Shown in pieces: positions 36,463-44,318 of a stretch of 64,000 bases of DNA (the first letter of the stretch is position 1; each line of letters begins with the position of its first letter). This DNA comes from Thioalkalivibrio sp. ALJ7 (GTDB taxonomy: Bacteria > Pseudomonadota > Gammaproteobacteria > Ectothiorhodospirales > Ectothiorhodospiraceae). Made by a program: the position numbers and the translations under genes. Under the pieces are notes generated by a model that saw only the letters and a program-made list of their open reading frames with translations, did no database searches and was not told the DNA's origin. The stretch spans positions 806,001-870,000 of the forward strand of contig NZ_AQXQ01000012.1 in assembly GCF_000376865.1 (NCBI RefSeq). Direction: 5' to 3'.

Positions 36463-39378
36463 CTACTTTTCTTCGTCCAGCGAGCCGCGGGTCAGGACAT
36501 CGCGAATGGAACGATTCAGGTGCACCGGCTTGTGCGTGGAATAACGCAACTGGTCCGGGGCCTCGGTCATGCCCGGGGCCGGCTTGATCGTCTCGAACTC
36601 GGGCAAGGAACCCTGTTCGTCCGGTTCCGGCGCATCGACCGGGGTTATCTTGACCTTCAGGTCGTACCACGCGGCCTGCCCGGTTACCGGATCGGAGTTG
36701 GTGATCGCATCGATCGCGTCGCCCTTCTTCGGCAGCAACTCGCTGATCAGATGGTTCATCAGGAAGCCCTTGTTGGACTCGTTCGCGTCCGGCTTCAGGC
36801 CCCAGGCGCCCTTCTGCTTACCGATCGCGTTCCAGGTCCAGACGGTGCCGGGTTCGCAACCCTCCATCAGCTTCACCTGCACGCGGATCTTGCCGTTGTG
36901 CGATTCCATCCACACCCAGGACATGTCCTCGATGCCCATGGACTCCGCCCTGCCGCGGTTCATGTACAGGTAGTTCTGAGCGCAGATCTGGCGCAGCCAG
37001 GCGTTCTGCGAGTCCCAGGAGTGGTACATGAACATCGGACGCTGGTTGACCGCGTAGAACGGGTACTCGTCCTCGTCGATACGCGTCTGCTCCAGCGGCT
37101 TGTGCCAGATCGGTAGCGGATCGAAGAACTGCGTCAGACGATCCTTGTGTTCCTGCTTGGTCGGCTGCGGGCCGTCATACAGGCCCTGGCCGGCCAGCTT
37201 GAAGCGCTGCTGGGTCTCGGAGTAGAGCTCGATGGTGATGGGATCGGTCTTGCCCACCCAGCCGGCGTGCTTGGCCAGCTCCAGGTAGTCCTTGTTCGCA
37301 TAGCGATAGAACTGCTGGTTCGGCGCCAGGTGGTACATGAAGAACCCCTGGTTCTCGATGTACGCCTCCCACTGCTTCGGGTTCGGCTCGCCGCGCAGGT
37401 GGGTCTGGCCATCCTTACCGCGATAGCCGGACAGAAAGCCGATGCCCGGCTCCTTCTCGTAGTTGACGATGAAGTCCTTGTAATCCGAGAACTTGCGGCT
37501 GCCGTCGTCCTTGGTGAACGCCGGGAACTTCAGGCGACCCGCCAGCTCGACCATGACTTCCTGCCACGGGCGCACATCGCGGTCGACCTCAAGGATCGGG
37601 TGGCGGATGGAGTCCGCCGCCGCGGCCGGCTCGGAGATCGGGCGGTCCAGCATGGAGATGGTGTCGTAGCGCTCTAGATAAGTCGTGTCCGGGAGCACCA
37701 GATCGGCGAAGTTGACCGTCTCCGAATGGAACGCGTCGGCGACCACCAGGAACGGGATCTTGTACTCGCCGTTCTCGTCCTTCGCCCGCAGCATGTCCAT
37801 CACTTCGGCGGTGTTCATGGAGGAGTTCCACGACATGTTCGCCATAAAGAAGATGAGCGTGTCGATCGGGTAAGGGTCACCGTTGACCGCATTGGTCACG
37901 ACCATATGCATCAGGCCGTGGTTCGAGATCGGCGCATCCCAGGAGAAGGCCTTGTCGATGCGCAGCGGGTTGCCGTCGTCATCAATGACCAGGTCCTCCG
38001 GCGCAGTCGGGAAACCAAGCGGCGGGCTCTTCAGCGGGGTGTTCGGCGCGCACTCCTTGGCCGGCTTGATGCCCGGCGGGACGTGCTTCGGATACGGCGG
38101 CTTGGCCAGGTGGCCGCCAGGGCAGTCGACCGAGCCCAGCATGATCTGCAGCAGGTGAATCGCGCGGCAGGTCTGGAAGCCATTGGAGTGCGCGGAGATG
38201 CCGCGCATCGCGTGCATGGACACCGGGCGCCCGAACACCTTGTCGTGCTTGCGGCCCCAGGAGTCGGTCCACTCGATGTCGAGTTCGATGGTTTCCTTGA
38301 AGGCGACGTGCGCCATCTCCAGCGCCAGGCGCTCGGTCTGGTCGGCCGGCACACCGGTAACCTTGGCGGTGTTCTCCGGGGAGTACTCGTCGCTCAGGTA
38401 GCGCTCGGCCAGGACGGTCATCACGGTCTTGACCGGACGGCCGTCGGGGGCGGTGTACTCACCGAACAGGGCCGGCTTGATATCCACCTGGGTGCCGTCG
38501 ACAAACGCCTCCTGTTCCAGCTCCCAGACCAGCGGATTGCCGTTCTCGCCACGCAGGATCAGGCCGTCGCCCTTCTGCCCCGGGGTCTGCACCACCAGCT
38601 GGGTGGCGTTGGTGTAGCGCACCAGGAAGTCCCAGTCGAACTGGTCGTTCTTCAAGAGCACGTGCAGCATCGACAGCGCGAACAGACCGTCGGTACCGGG
38701 CTTGATGCCCACCCACTCGTCGGCGATCGCCTGGTAACCAGTGCGCACCGGGTTGATGGCGACGAACTTGCCGCCGCTGCGCTTGAGCTTTTCCAGCCCG
38801 ATCTTGATCGGGTTGGAGGCATGGTCTTCGGCCACGCCCCAGAGCATGTGGTACTTGGTGCGGTCCCAGTCCGGATCGCCGAATTCCCAGAAGGCAAAGC
38901 CCGTGGTGTACAGGCCACCAGTGGCCATGTTCACCGAGCAGAAGCCGCCGTGGGCCGCCCAGTTGTAGGTGCCGAACTGGGTCGCCCACAGGCCGGTCAG
39001 GGCCTGCATCTGGTCGCGGCCGGTAAAGAACGCCAGCTTGCGTGGGTCAGTCTCGCGGATCTTCTGCAGGCGCGTGGACAGCATGTCCAGGGCCTCGTCC
39101 CAGGAGATCGGCTCGAACTCGCCGGCGCCGCGCTCGGTGCCCGGCTTGCGGCGCATCGGCTGACGCAGGCGCGCCGGAGACTGCTGCTTCATGATCCCGG
39201 CGTTGCCCTTGGCACAGAGCACGCCCTTGTTGATCGGGTGATGCCGGTTCCCCTGGATATAGCGGACCTTGTTGTCCTCCACGGTAACCTTGATGCCGCA
39301 ACGGCAGGCACACATGTAGCAGGTCGTGTACTTGATCTCCTGCTGACTGTGGTTCTCAAATTCGGGCAAGGCACTCAT
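36463..39378 (-). CDS. soeA: sulfite dehydrogenase molybdopterin subunit SoeA, first set
   Basis: 971 residues, molybdopterin guanine dinucleotide oxidoreductase. The N-terminal 4Fe-4S site uses C20, C23, C27 and C55 (TTCYMCACRCG and VLCAKGNAG). FFTGRDQMQALTGLWATQFG and HGGFCSVNMA, the latter with the probable Mo ligand cysteine, follow. No twin-arginine signal is present, so the enzyme is cytoplasmic, unlike thiosulfate or polysulfide reductases; this and the apr/sat context argue for SoeA, which oxidises sulfite to sulfate. It is divergent from moaA. The alternative is another family II molybdoenzyme such as a reductase. Confidence 0.9.
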   Translation of the reverse strand: MSALPEFENHSQQEIKYTTCYMCACRCGIKVTVEDNKVRYIQGNRHHPINKGVLCAKGNAGIMKQQSPARLRQPMRRKPGTERGAGEFEPISWDEALDMLSTRLQKIRETDPRKLAFFTGRDQMQALTGLWATQFGTYNWAAHGGFCSVNMATGGLYTTGFAFWEFGDPDWDRTKYHMLWGVAEDHASNPIKIGLEKLKRSGGKFVAINPVRTGYQAIADEWVGIKPGTDGLFALSMLHVLLKNDQFDWDFLVRYTNATQLVVQTPGQKGDGLILRGENGNPLVWELEQEAFVDGTQVDIKPALFGEYTAPDGRPVKTVMTVLAERYLSDEYSPENTAKVTGVPADQTERLALEMAHVAFKETIELDIEWTDSWGRKHDKVFGRPVSMHAMRGISAHSNGFQTCRAIHLLQIMLGSVDCPGGHLAKPPYPKHVPPGIKPAKECAPNTPLKSPPLGFPTAPEDLVIDDDGNPLRIDKAFSWDAPISNHGLMHMVVTNAVNGDPYPIDTLIFFMANMSWNSSMNTAEVMDMLRAKDENGEYKIPFLVVADAFHSETVNFADLVLPDTTYLERYDTISMLDRPISEPAAAADSIRHPILEVDRDVRPWQEVMVELAGRLKFPAFTKDDGSRKFSDYKDFIVNYEKEPGIGFLSGYRGKDGQTHLRGEPNPKQWEAYIENQGFFMYHLAPNQQFYRYANKDYLELAKHAGWVGKTDPITIELYSETQQRFKLAGQGLYDGPQPTKQEHKDRLTQFFDPLPIWHKPLEQTRIDEDEYPFYAVNQRPMFMYHSWDSQNAWLRQICAQNYLYMNRGRAESMGIEDMSWVWMESHNGKIRVQVKLMEGCEPGTVWTWNAIGKQKGAWGLKPDANESNKGFLMNHLISELLPKKGDAIDAITNSDPVTGQAAWYDLKVKITPVDAPEPDEQGSLPEFETIKPAPGMTEAPDQLRYSTHKPVHLNRSIRDVLTRGSLDEEK

Positions 39379-39605
39379 TCAGGCGACCCCATAGATCATT
39401 GTTTGCTTATTCACGGGATAGTCTGGCCATAAAGGGGCCTTTTGAACAACGAAAAGTTCTTATCCATAAATAAGTGATATTAATCTGCAATAGAACAAGT
39501 TTATTGTATCAATGAATCTGGGGCCTTGTTGTGGCGTTCCCGGAAAAATGGTCTACGATGTGTCTCATGAAACATATCGCCCCGATCAGCAGGACGGATG
39601 CCGCC
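39379..39605. promoter_or_regulatory. divergent AT-rich promoter region between soeA and moaA
   Basis: About 225 bases, much richer in A+T than its surroundings, especially 39460-39520. It must hold promoters for soeABC (minus) and moaA (plus). I could not fix a convincing -35/-10 pair by eye, and I see no match to the molybdenum-cofactor riboswitch or an FNR box. Confidence 0.55.
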
Positions 39606-40610
39606 ATGGAACAACCCCTCAAGGAAGAGAACGCCCTGGTCGATGCCTTCGGCCGCCGCATCGAATACGTCCGTCTCTCGGTTACCGATCGCTGCGACCT
39701 GCGCTGCTTCTACTGCATGCCCAAGGGCTTTCGCGACTTCGAGGAGCCCGAACACTGGCTCAGCTTCGAGGAGATCGAACGTGTGATGAGGGCCTTCGGG
39801 CGGCTCGGCACCCGCCGCGTACGCCTGACCGGTGGCGAGCCGCTGGTGCGCAAGAACCTACCGGACCTGGCCGCGCGCCTGAACGCCCTGCCCGGCATCG
39901 ACGACATCTCGCTGTCCACCAATGCCACGCGCATGGCGCGCCATGCCCAGGAGCTGAAGGATGCCGGCGTGGCCCGCATCAACGTCAGCCTCGATTCGCT
40001 CAAGCCGGAGGTCTTCAAGGAGATCACCGGCGGCAAGCTGGAGAAGGTCCTGGACGGGCTAATGGCCTCCAAGGCCGCCGGCCTGAACCCGATCAAGATC
40101 AACATGGTCGTGATGGGCGGGATCAACGAGCCAGAAGTCGAAGACATGGTCGAGTTCTGCATCGAGCATGGCTTCACCCTGCGCTTCATCGAGACCATGC
40201 CGATGGGCGACACCGGCCGCCAGGCGAAAGAAGGCCACTACGTAAACCTGCAAGACGTACGCGCCCGGCTGGAGCCGCGCTACAACCTGGTCCCCGGCGT
40301 GATGCCGGGCGGCGGCCCGGCGCGCTACATGCAGATCCCGGATAGCGACGTACGCATCGGCTTCATCACGCCGATCTCGCAGCACTTCTGCGACACCTGC
40401 AACCGCGTGCGCTTGTCCGTCGACGGCACCATCTACACCTGCCTGGGCAACGAGCACAGCCTGAACCTGCGCCCCTACCTGCGCGAAGGCTGTACCGACT
40501 CGGAACTAGAAGACCTGGTGGTGCAAGCCATCAACCTGAAGCCGGAGCGCCACGAGTTCTCCGAACGCCCGGAAAAGGTCCTGCGCTTCATGTCCATGAC
40601 CGGCGGTTGA
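39606..40610 (+). CDS. moaA: GTP 3',8-cyclase MoaA
   Basis: 334 residues from the ATG at 39606. The radical-SAM site is CDLRCFYCMP, followed by LTGGEPLVRKNL and NVSLDSLKPEVF. The C-terminal cluster cysteines are in FCDTCNRVRLSVDG and YTCLGNE, and the tail ends in the double glycine (MTGG) needed for activity. It carries out the first step of molybdenum cofactor synthesis. Placement back-to-back with soeABC suggests matched cofactor supply. Upstream in-frame ATGs at 39558 and 39567 are possible but lack support. Confidence 0.95.
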   Translation: MEQPLKEENALVDAFGRRIEYVRLSVTDRCDLRCFYCMPKGFRDFEEPEHWLSFEEIERVMRAFGRLGTRRVRLTGGEPLVRKNLPDLAARLNALPGIDDISLSTNATRMARHAQELKDAGVARINVSLDSLKPEVFKEITGGKLEKVLDGLMASKAAGLNPIKINMVVMGGINEPEVEDMVEFCIEHGFTLRFIETMPMGDTGRQAKEGHYVNLQDVRARLEPRYNLVPGVMPGGGPARYMQIPDSDVRIGFITPISQHFCDTCNRVRLSVDGTIYTCLGNEHSLNLRPYLREGCTDSELEDLVVQAINLKPERHEFSERPEKVLRFMSMTGG

Positions 40611-40640
40611 CGACTCCCGAGCTGCTCACCCACCGGGCCC

Positions 40641-40676
40641 GTCATCGCGAGGCGCTCAGCGCCGTGGCGATCTTCC
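40641..40676. repeat. degenerate single-arm copy of the GTCATTGCGAGG repeat
   Basis: GTCATCGCGAGGCGCTCAGC then GCCGTGGCGATCTTCC resembles one arm of the inverted-repeat elements at 43136-43253 and 44122-44295 (GTCATTGCGAGGAGG...GTGGCAATCTCC), with several changes. No second arm is present. Confidence 0.5.
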
Positions 40677-40705
40677 AGCCCCTGTTCCGCTATTCGTAGG
40701 AGCTC

Positions 40706-40756
40706 AGCCCCTGAGCGATGGGGCTTGATCAGCGCCCCATCGCTCAGGGGCTGACC
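40706..40756. repeat. 21-bp perfect inverted repeat
   Basis: The arm at 40706-40726 (TCAGCCCCTGAGC...) is exactly complementary to 40736-40756, with a 9-base loop. It lies between the convergent moaA and stress-protein genes. No T-run follows; it may be a transcription-blocking hairpin or a REP-like element. Confidence 0.75.
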
Positions 40757-40807
40757 GGCTGCACATCCGAGACCCCACCCCCGCGAGAGCATTCCGCAGG
40801 AACAAGA

Positions 40808-40831
40808 AAGGCCCGCTGGAAAGCGGGCCTT
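40808..40831 (-). terminator. terminator of the universal stress protein gene
   Basis: AAGGCCCGCT, loop GGAA, AGCGGGCCTT. On the minus strand the stem is followed by TCTTGTT. It may also stop moaA read-through. Confidence 0.8.
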
Positions 40832-40856
40832 CTGCGTGTCGGGATTGCGGGTTGGC

Positions 40857-41345
40857 TCAGTCGACCGCGCCCTCCGGCGGCAGCTTCTCCTTCATCGAGT
40901 CGGACAGCGGCACATCGTGCACCACCAGCACCGGGAGACGGGCATGGCGCACCAGCCACTCGGTGGCGGAGCCGGTCAGCATGTTGGAGATCTGGCTGCG
41001 CCCGCGCGTACCCATCACGATCATGTCCGCGCCCCATTCCTCGGCATGGCGGGAGATCTCCTCCGCGGCGCTGCCGAACACAATCGCCACTTCGTCACCC
41101 TCCTCGGCCCATTGCTGCAGCTGCGCACGCACCTGCTCCTCCGCCGAGTCGCGCATCGACTTCGCATTCAGGGGCGAGCTCCCGGCACCACTGAACGCAC
41201 CCGCCGCGCTGGATTTGGCCACCTCGGCGGGCTTCATCACGTACAGCAGCCGCTTCGTCGCCCCCGGGCAATGCTGCCGGGCCACGGCCAGGGCCGCGGC
41301 AGAGGCGGGCGAGAAGTCGACGGCGATGATGACGCGCTGCAGCAT
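40857..41345 (-). CDS. universal stress protein, UspA family
   Basis: 162 residues of one Usp domain. IIAVDFSPASAAALAVA opens the fold; the ATP-loop GTRGRSQISNMLTGSATEWLVRHARLPVLVV matches the nucleotide-binding G-2x-G-9x-G(S/T) pattern, so it is likely an ATP-binding member. Function in vivo is unknown. The ATG at 41345 (MLQRVIIAVD) is preferred to an upstream TTG. Own terminator downstream. Confidence 0.9.
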   Translation of the reverse strand: MLQRVIIAVDFSPASAAALAVARQHCPGATKRLLYVMKPAEVAKSSAAGAFSGAGSSPLNAKSMRDSAEEQVRAQLQQWAEEGDEVAIVFGSAAEEISRHAEEWGADMIVMGTRGRSQISNMLTGSATEWLVRHARLPVLVVHDVPLSDSMKEKLPPEGAVD

Positions 41346-41570
41346 GAAGATCCCCAATTGAACGCATGGAAGAGCCCCGGCAAAGGCTTGAGCGGGGCGG
41401 CAAACTTCAGGACGGGCTTATGAAGTGCTAGACTTTGCCGCCTTTCCTGGCGGTTTCAGTCTGTACCGGCATTGAACCGCTTGCAACCGCGCCATCCACT
41501 GGTGGCAACCGGGCCCGGCTACTTCGCACAAGTCTCTGGTACCTGTTCGTTCACCCGTTGATCCCGACGC

Positions 41571-43115
41571 ATGTCGGCTTCGGCGCGCATGGGTATTGGG
41601 GACCATATCGTGCAGCAGACCCTACAAGACTTCCTGTCCCGCCAGCGCAAGATCTGGTTGTTCAATGTGCGCGGAGACCTGATTGCCGGGATCGTGGTCG
41701 CGCTGGCCCTGATCCCGGAGGCGATCGCGTTTTCCATTATCGCCGGGGTGGACCCGAGCGTGGGCTTGTACGCGTCCTTCACCATGGCGGTGGTGATCGC
41801 CTTCGCCGGAGGGCGCCCCGGGATGATCTCGGCCGCGACCGGGGCCATGGCCCTGCTGATGGTGACACTCATCGCCGAGCACGGACTGCAGTACCTGCTG
41901 GCCGCGACCATCCTGACCGGGATCATCCAGATCCTGTTCGCGTGGGCCAAGCTCGCGCGCTACATGATGTTCATACCGCGCACGGTGCTCGTCGGCTTCG
42001 TGAATGCGCTGGCGATCCTGATCTTCCTGTCGCAGGTGCCCTACCTGGTGGACGGCGACACCACCATGTGGGCGCTGGTCACCGCCGGGCTGATCATCCT
42101 CTACGGCCTGCCGATGATCCCGGGCTACCCGAAGCTGCTGCCGCCGCCGCTGGTCGCGATCGTCGTGCTCAGCGTCGTGGTCTACTTCATGGGGCTGCCG
42201 ACCCTGGAGGTCGGCGACATGGGCGAGCTTCCGGACGGCCTGCCGGTGTTCCTGTTCCCGGACATCCCGCTGAACTGGGAGACCCTGCAGATCATCTTCC
42301 CGACCGCCTTCGCCCTGGCGATCGTCGGCCTGCTGGAGTCGCTGCTGACCGCCTCCATCCTCGACGACCTGACCGACACGCCGTCGGGCAAGAACCGCGA
42401 GGCCCAGGGCCAGGGCATCGCCAATGTCGTCACCGGCTGCTTCGGCGGCATGGCGGGCTGCGCGATGATTGGCCAGTCGGTGATCAACATCAAGTCCGGG
42501 GGGCTGGGGCGCTTGTCCACGCTGTCGGCGGGGATCTTCCTGCTGATCTTCATCGTGTTCCTCGGCGACCTGGTCTCGATGATCCCGATGGCCGCGCTGG
42601 TCGCGGTGATGATCATGGTCTCCATCGCCACCTTCGACTGGGGCTCGCTGACCACCCTGCACAAGCTGCCGCGCACCGACGCCACCGTGCTAATCGTGAC
42701 CGTTGGCACCACCGTGATCACCCACGACCTGTCGCTGGGCGTGTTCGCCGGCGTGCTGCTCTCGGCGATCTTCTTCGCGCGCAAGATGGTCAAGGCGGTC
42801 GAGGTCACCAGTGCGCTGTCGGAGGACGGCCGGACGCGCATCTACACCGTGCGCGGCCAGCTGTTCTTTGTCGCCGTGGACAAGTTCATCGACAGCTTCG
42901 ACTACCGCGAGGGCATCCATCACATCGAGATCGACCTGACCCGCGCCTCGCTGTGGGACAGCTCGGCGGTGGCCGCCATCGACAAGGTCGTCGGCAAGTT
43001 CCGCCGCAACGGCATGGAGGTCGCGGTGAAGGCCCCGCGCGGTGAAAGCGGCGAACTGCACGACAAGCTGGCCCTGCACGACAAGGGCGCCGACCTGGGG
43101 CCGGGCGGGCACTGA
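41571..43115 (+). CDS. SulP family anion transporter with STAS domain
   Basis: 514 residues. About 11-12 membrane segments begin with [33 protein letters not shown], the SulP signature; [20 protein letters not shown] is a second conserved block. The C-terminal STAS domain (about residues 420-500, [17 protein letters not shown]) has the conserved [16 protein letters not shown] helix. Bacterial SulP proteins carry sulfate, bicarbonate or dicarboxylates; here sulfate or bicarbonate fits an autotrophic sulfur oxidiser, but the ion cannot be read from sequence. The start is uncertain (ATG 41571, ATG 41589 or GTG 41610). Confidence 0.9.
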   Translation: MSASARMGIGDHIVQQTLQDFLSRQRKIWLFNVRGDLIAGIVVALALIPEAIAFSIIAGVDPSVGLYASFTMAVVIAFAGGRPGMISAATGAMALLMVTLIAEHGLQYLLAATILTGIIQILFAWAKLARYMMFIPRTVLVGFVNALAILIFLSQVPYLVDGDTTMWALVTAGLIILYGLPMIPGYPKLLPPPLVAIVVLSVVVYFMGLPTLEVGDMGELPDGLPVFLFPDIPLNWETLQIIFPTAFALAIVGLLESLLTASILDDLTDTPSGKNREAQGQGIANVVTGCFGGMAGCAMIGQSVINIKSGGLGRLSTLSAGIFLLIFIVFLGDLVSMIPMAALVAVMIMVSIATFDWGSLTTLHKLPRTDATVLIVTVGTTVITHDLSLGVFAGVLLSAIFFARKMVKAVEVTSALSEDGRTRIYTVRGQLFFVAVDKFIDSFDYREGIHHIEIDLTRASLWDSSAVAAIDKVVGKFRRNGMEVAVKAPRGESGELHDKLALHDKGADLGPGGH

Positions 43116-43135
43116 CCCCGCCGTTCGCCTTCGGG

Positions 43136-43253
43136 GCCGTCATTGCGAGGAGCCGAAGGCGACGCGGCAACCTCCATCCGGAGCCATCGAATCCCGAGTC
43201 GGTTCCAGCTTTCGGAGGTTGCCGCGTCGGCTTCGCCTCCTCGCAATGACGGC
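43136..43253. repeat. inverted-repeat element 1 (GTCATTGCGAGG family)
   Basis: Arms of 40 bases at 43136-43175 and 43214-43253 match in 38 of 40 positions as an inverted repeat, with a 38-base centre. The two differences are paired (GCCGAAGGC against GGCGAAGCC). It fills the gap between the SulP gene and the rhomboid gene. No transposase is nearby. Confidence 0.85.
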
Positions 43254-43318
43254 GCTGGTACCAGCGCCTGGGGACTGGAGAGATTGGACCGCACGCCGGG
43301 GCGTGGCAGGCTAGGCGC

Positions 43319-44047
43319 ATGATGAACCTTCGCCGGCCGGCACCCCCGACCGATCCCAGGGCCGAACGCGAGCGCATTCGACGCGCCCTGACGTGGCCCA
43401 TGCTCGGGGCCGGCATCCTGATCGCGATCCATGCCCTGCAGGAGCTGACCGGCGGGGATTGGGCTCGCTTGGGCATTCTGCCGCGCGACGCGGTGGGCGC
43501 ACTGGGTATCATCACCTCGCCGCTGATCCACGGCTCCTGGGGACATCTGCTGGCCAACGTGCCCACCCTCTGGGTGCTCGGCATGCTCACCCTCTATGGA
43601 TTCCCTCGCGCCACGCGCGTGGCGGTCCCGTTGATCTGGCTGATGGGTGGCCTCGGCGTCTGGCTCTTCGCCCGCGAAGGCCTGCACATCGGGGCCTCGG
43701 GCCTGACGCACGGCCTGATGTTCTTTGCCGTAGTTATTGGCATTCGTCGGCGCGACGCGCTGTCCATCGCGCTCGCCATCATCATCCTGTTCCTCTACGG
43801 CAGCATGATCTGGGGCGTATTCCCCAGCGCGCCCCGGGTCTCATTCGAGGCGCACCTGTTCGGCGCCGTGGTCGGTGCGATCTGCGGCTGGTTCTTGTAC
43901 CGGCGCGACCCGCTACCGCCCGCGCGACGGCCCTCCTGGGAGGAGGACGACGGGACGGATCCGGAGACCCTGCGCAAAATCGAGCAGGGGCGACTGGACG
44001 AGATCGAGCCGAAAGAACCGCTGGAGGGGCCCGGGCGTCGCGACTAG
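43319..44047 (+). CDS. rhomboid family intramembrane serine protease
   Basis: 242 residues with six membrane segments. HGSWGHLLANVPTLWVLG is the conserved HxxxN region, the catalytic serine is in GASGLTHGL, and the catalytic histidine in FEAHLFGAVVGAICGW. Both active residues are intact. The last 50 residues are charged and cytoplasmic (WEEDDGTDPETLRKIEQG). Substrate unknown. Confidence 0.9.
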   Translation: MMNLRRPAPPTDPRAERERIRRALTWPMLGAGILIAIHALQELTGGDWARLGILPRDAVGALGIITSPLIHGSWGHLLANVPTLWVLGMLTLYGFPRATRVAVPLIWLMGGLGVWLFAREGLHIGASGLTHGLMFFAVVIGIRRRDALSIALAIIILFLYGSMIWGVFPSAPRVSFEAHLFGAVVGAICGWFLYRRDPLPPARRPSWEEDDGTDPETLRKIEQGRLDEIEPKEPLEGPGRRD

Positions 44048-44121
44048 CCGAACACCCGTCCTTAATGCAGCTCGCGTCGGTCGGGGCATCCCGCGACGTA
44101 GCGGCGACGGCCCCTCTTCAT

Positions 44122-44295
44122 GGCACCGTCATTGCGAGGAGGCGAAGCCGACGTGGCAATCTCCGAACGCTGGCAACGCGGTGCTTCCGGAGGGAGATTA
44201 CTCGCTGCGCTCGCCCTTCGGGCCGGCCTGCGGCCGTTCAACGCGCTTCGCGCCTTTGTGCCACGTCGGCTCCGCCTCCTCGCAATGACGGTGCC
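44122..44295. repeat. inverted-repeat element 2 (GTCATTGCGAGG family)
   Basis: Left arm GGCACCGTCATTGCGAGGAG... (44122-44158) and right arm ending ...CTCGCAATGACGGTGCC (44258-44295) are nearly exact inverted copies, about 36-37 bases with one change. The centre is about 100 bases and unlike that of element 1. It fills the gap between the convergent rhomboid and TonB-receptor genes. Confidence 0.85.
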
Positions 44296-44318
44296 GGCGT
44301 CCGACGTAGTGGTGCGCG

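Noticed and set aside
36463-39378. Reading the first molybdoenzyme as a periplasmic polysulfide or thiosulfate reductase
   Set aside because: No twin-arginine signal is present on SoeA of either set, and the genes sit with apr, sat and moaA; cytoplasmic sulfite dehydrogenase fits better.
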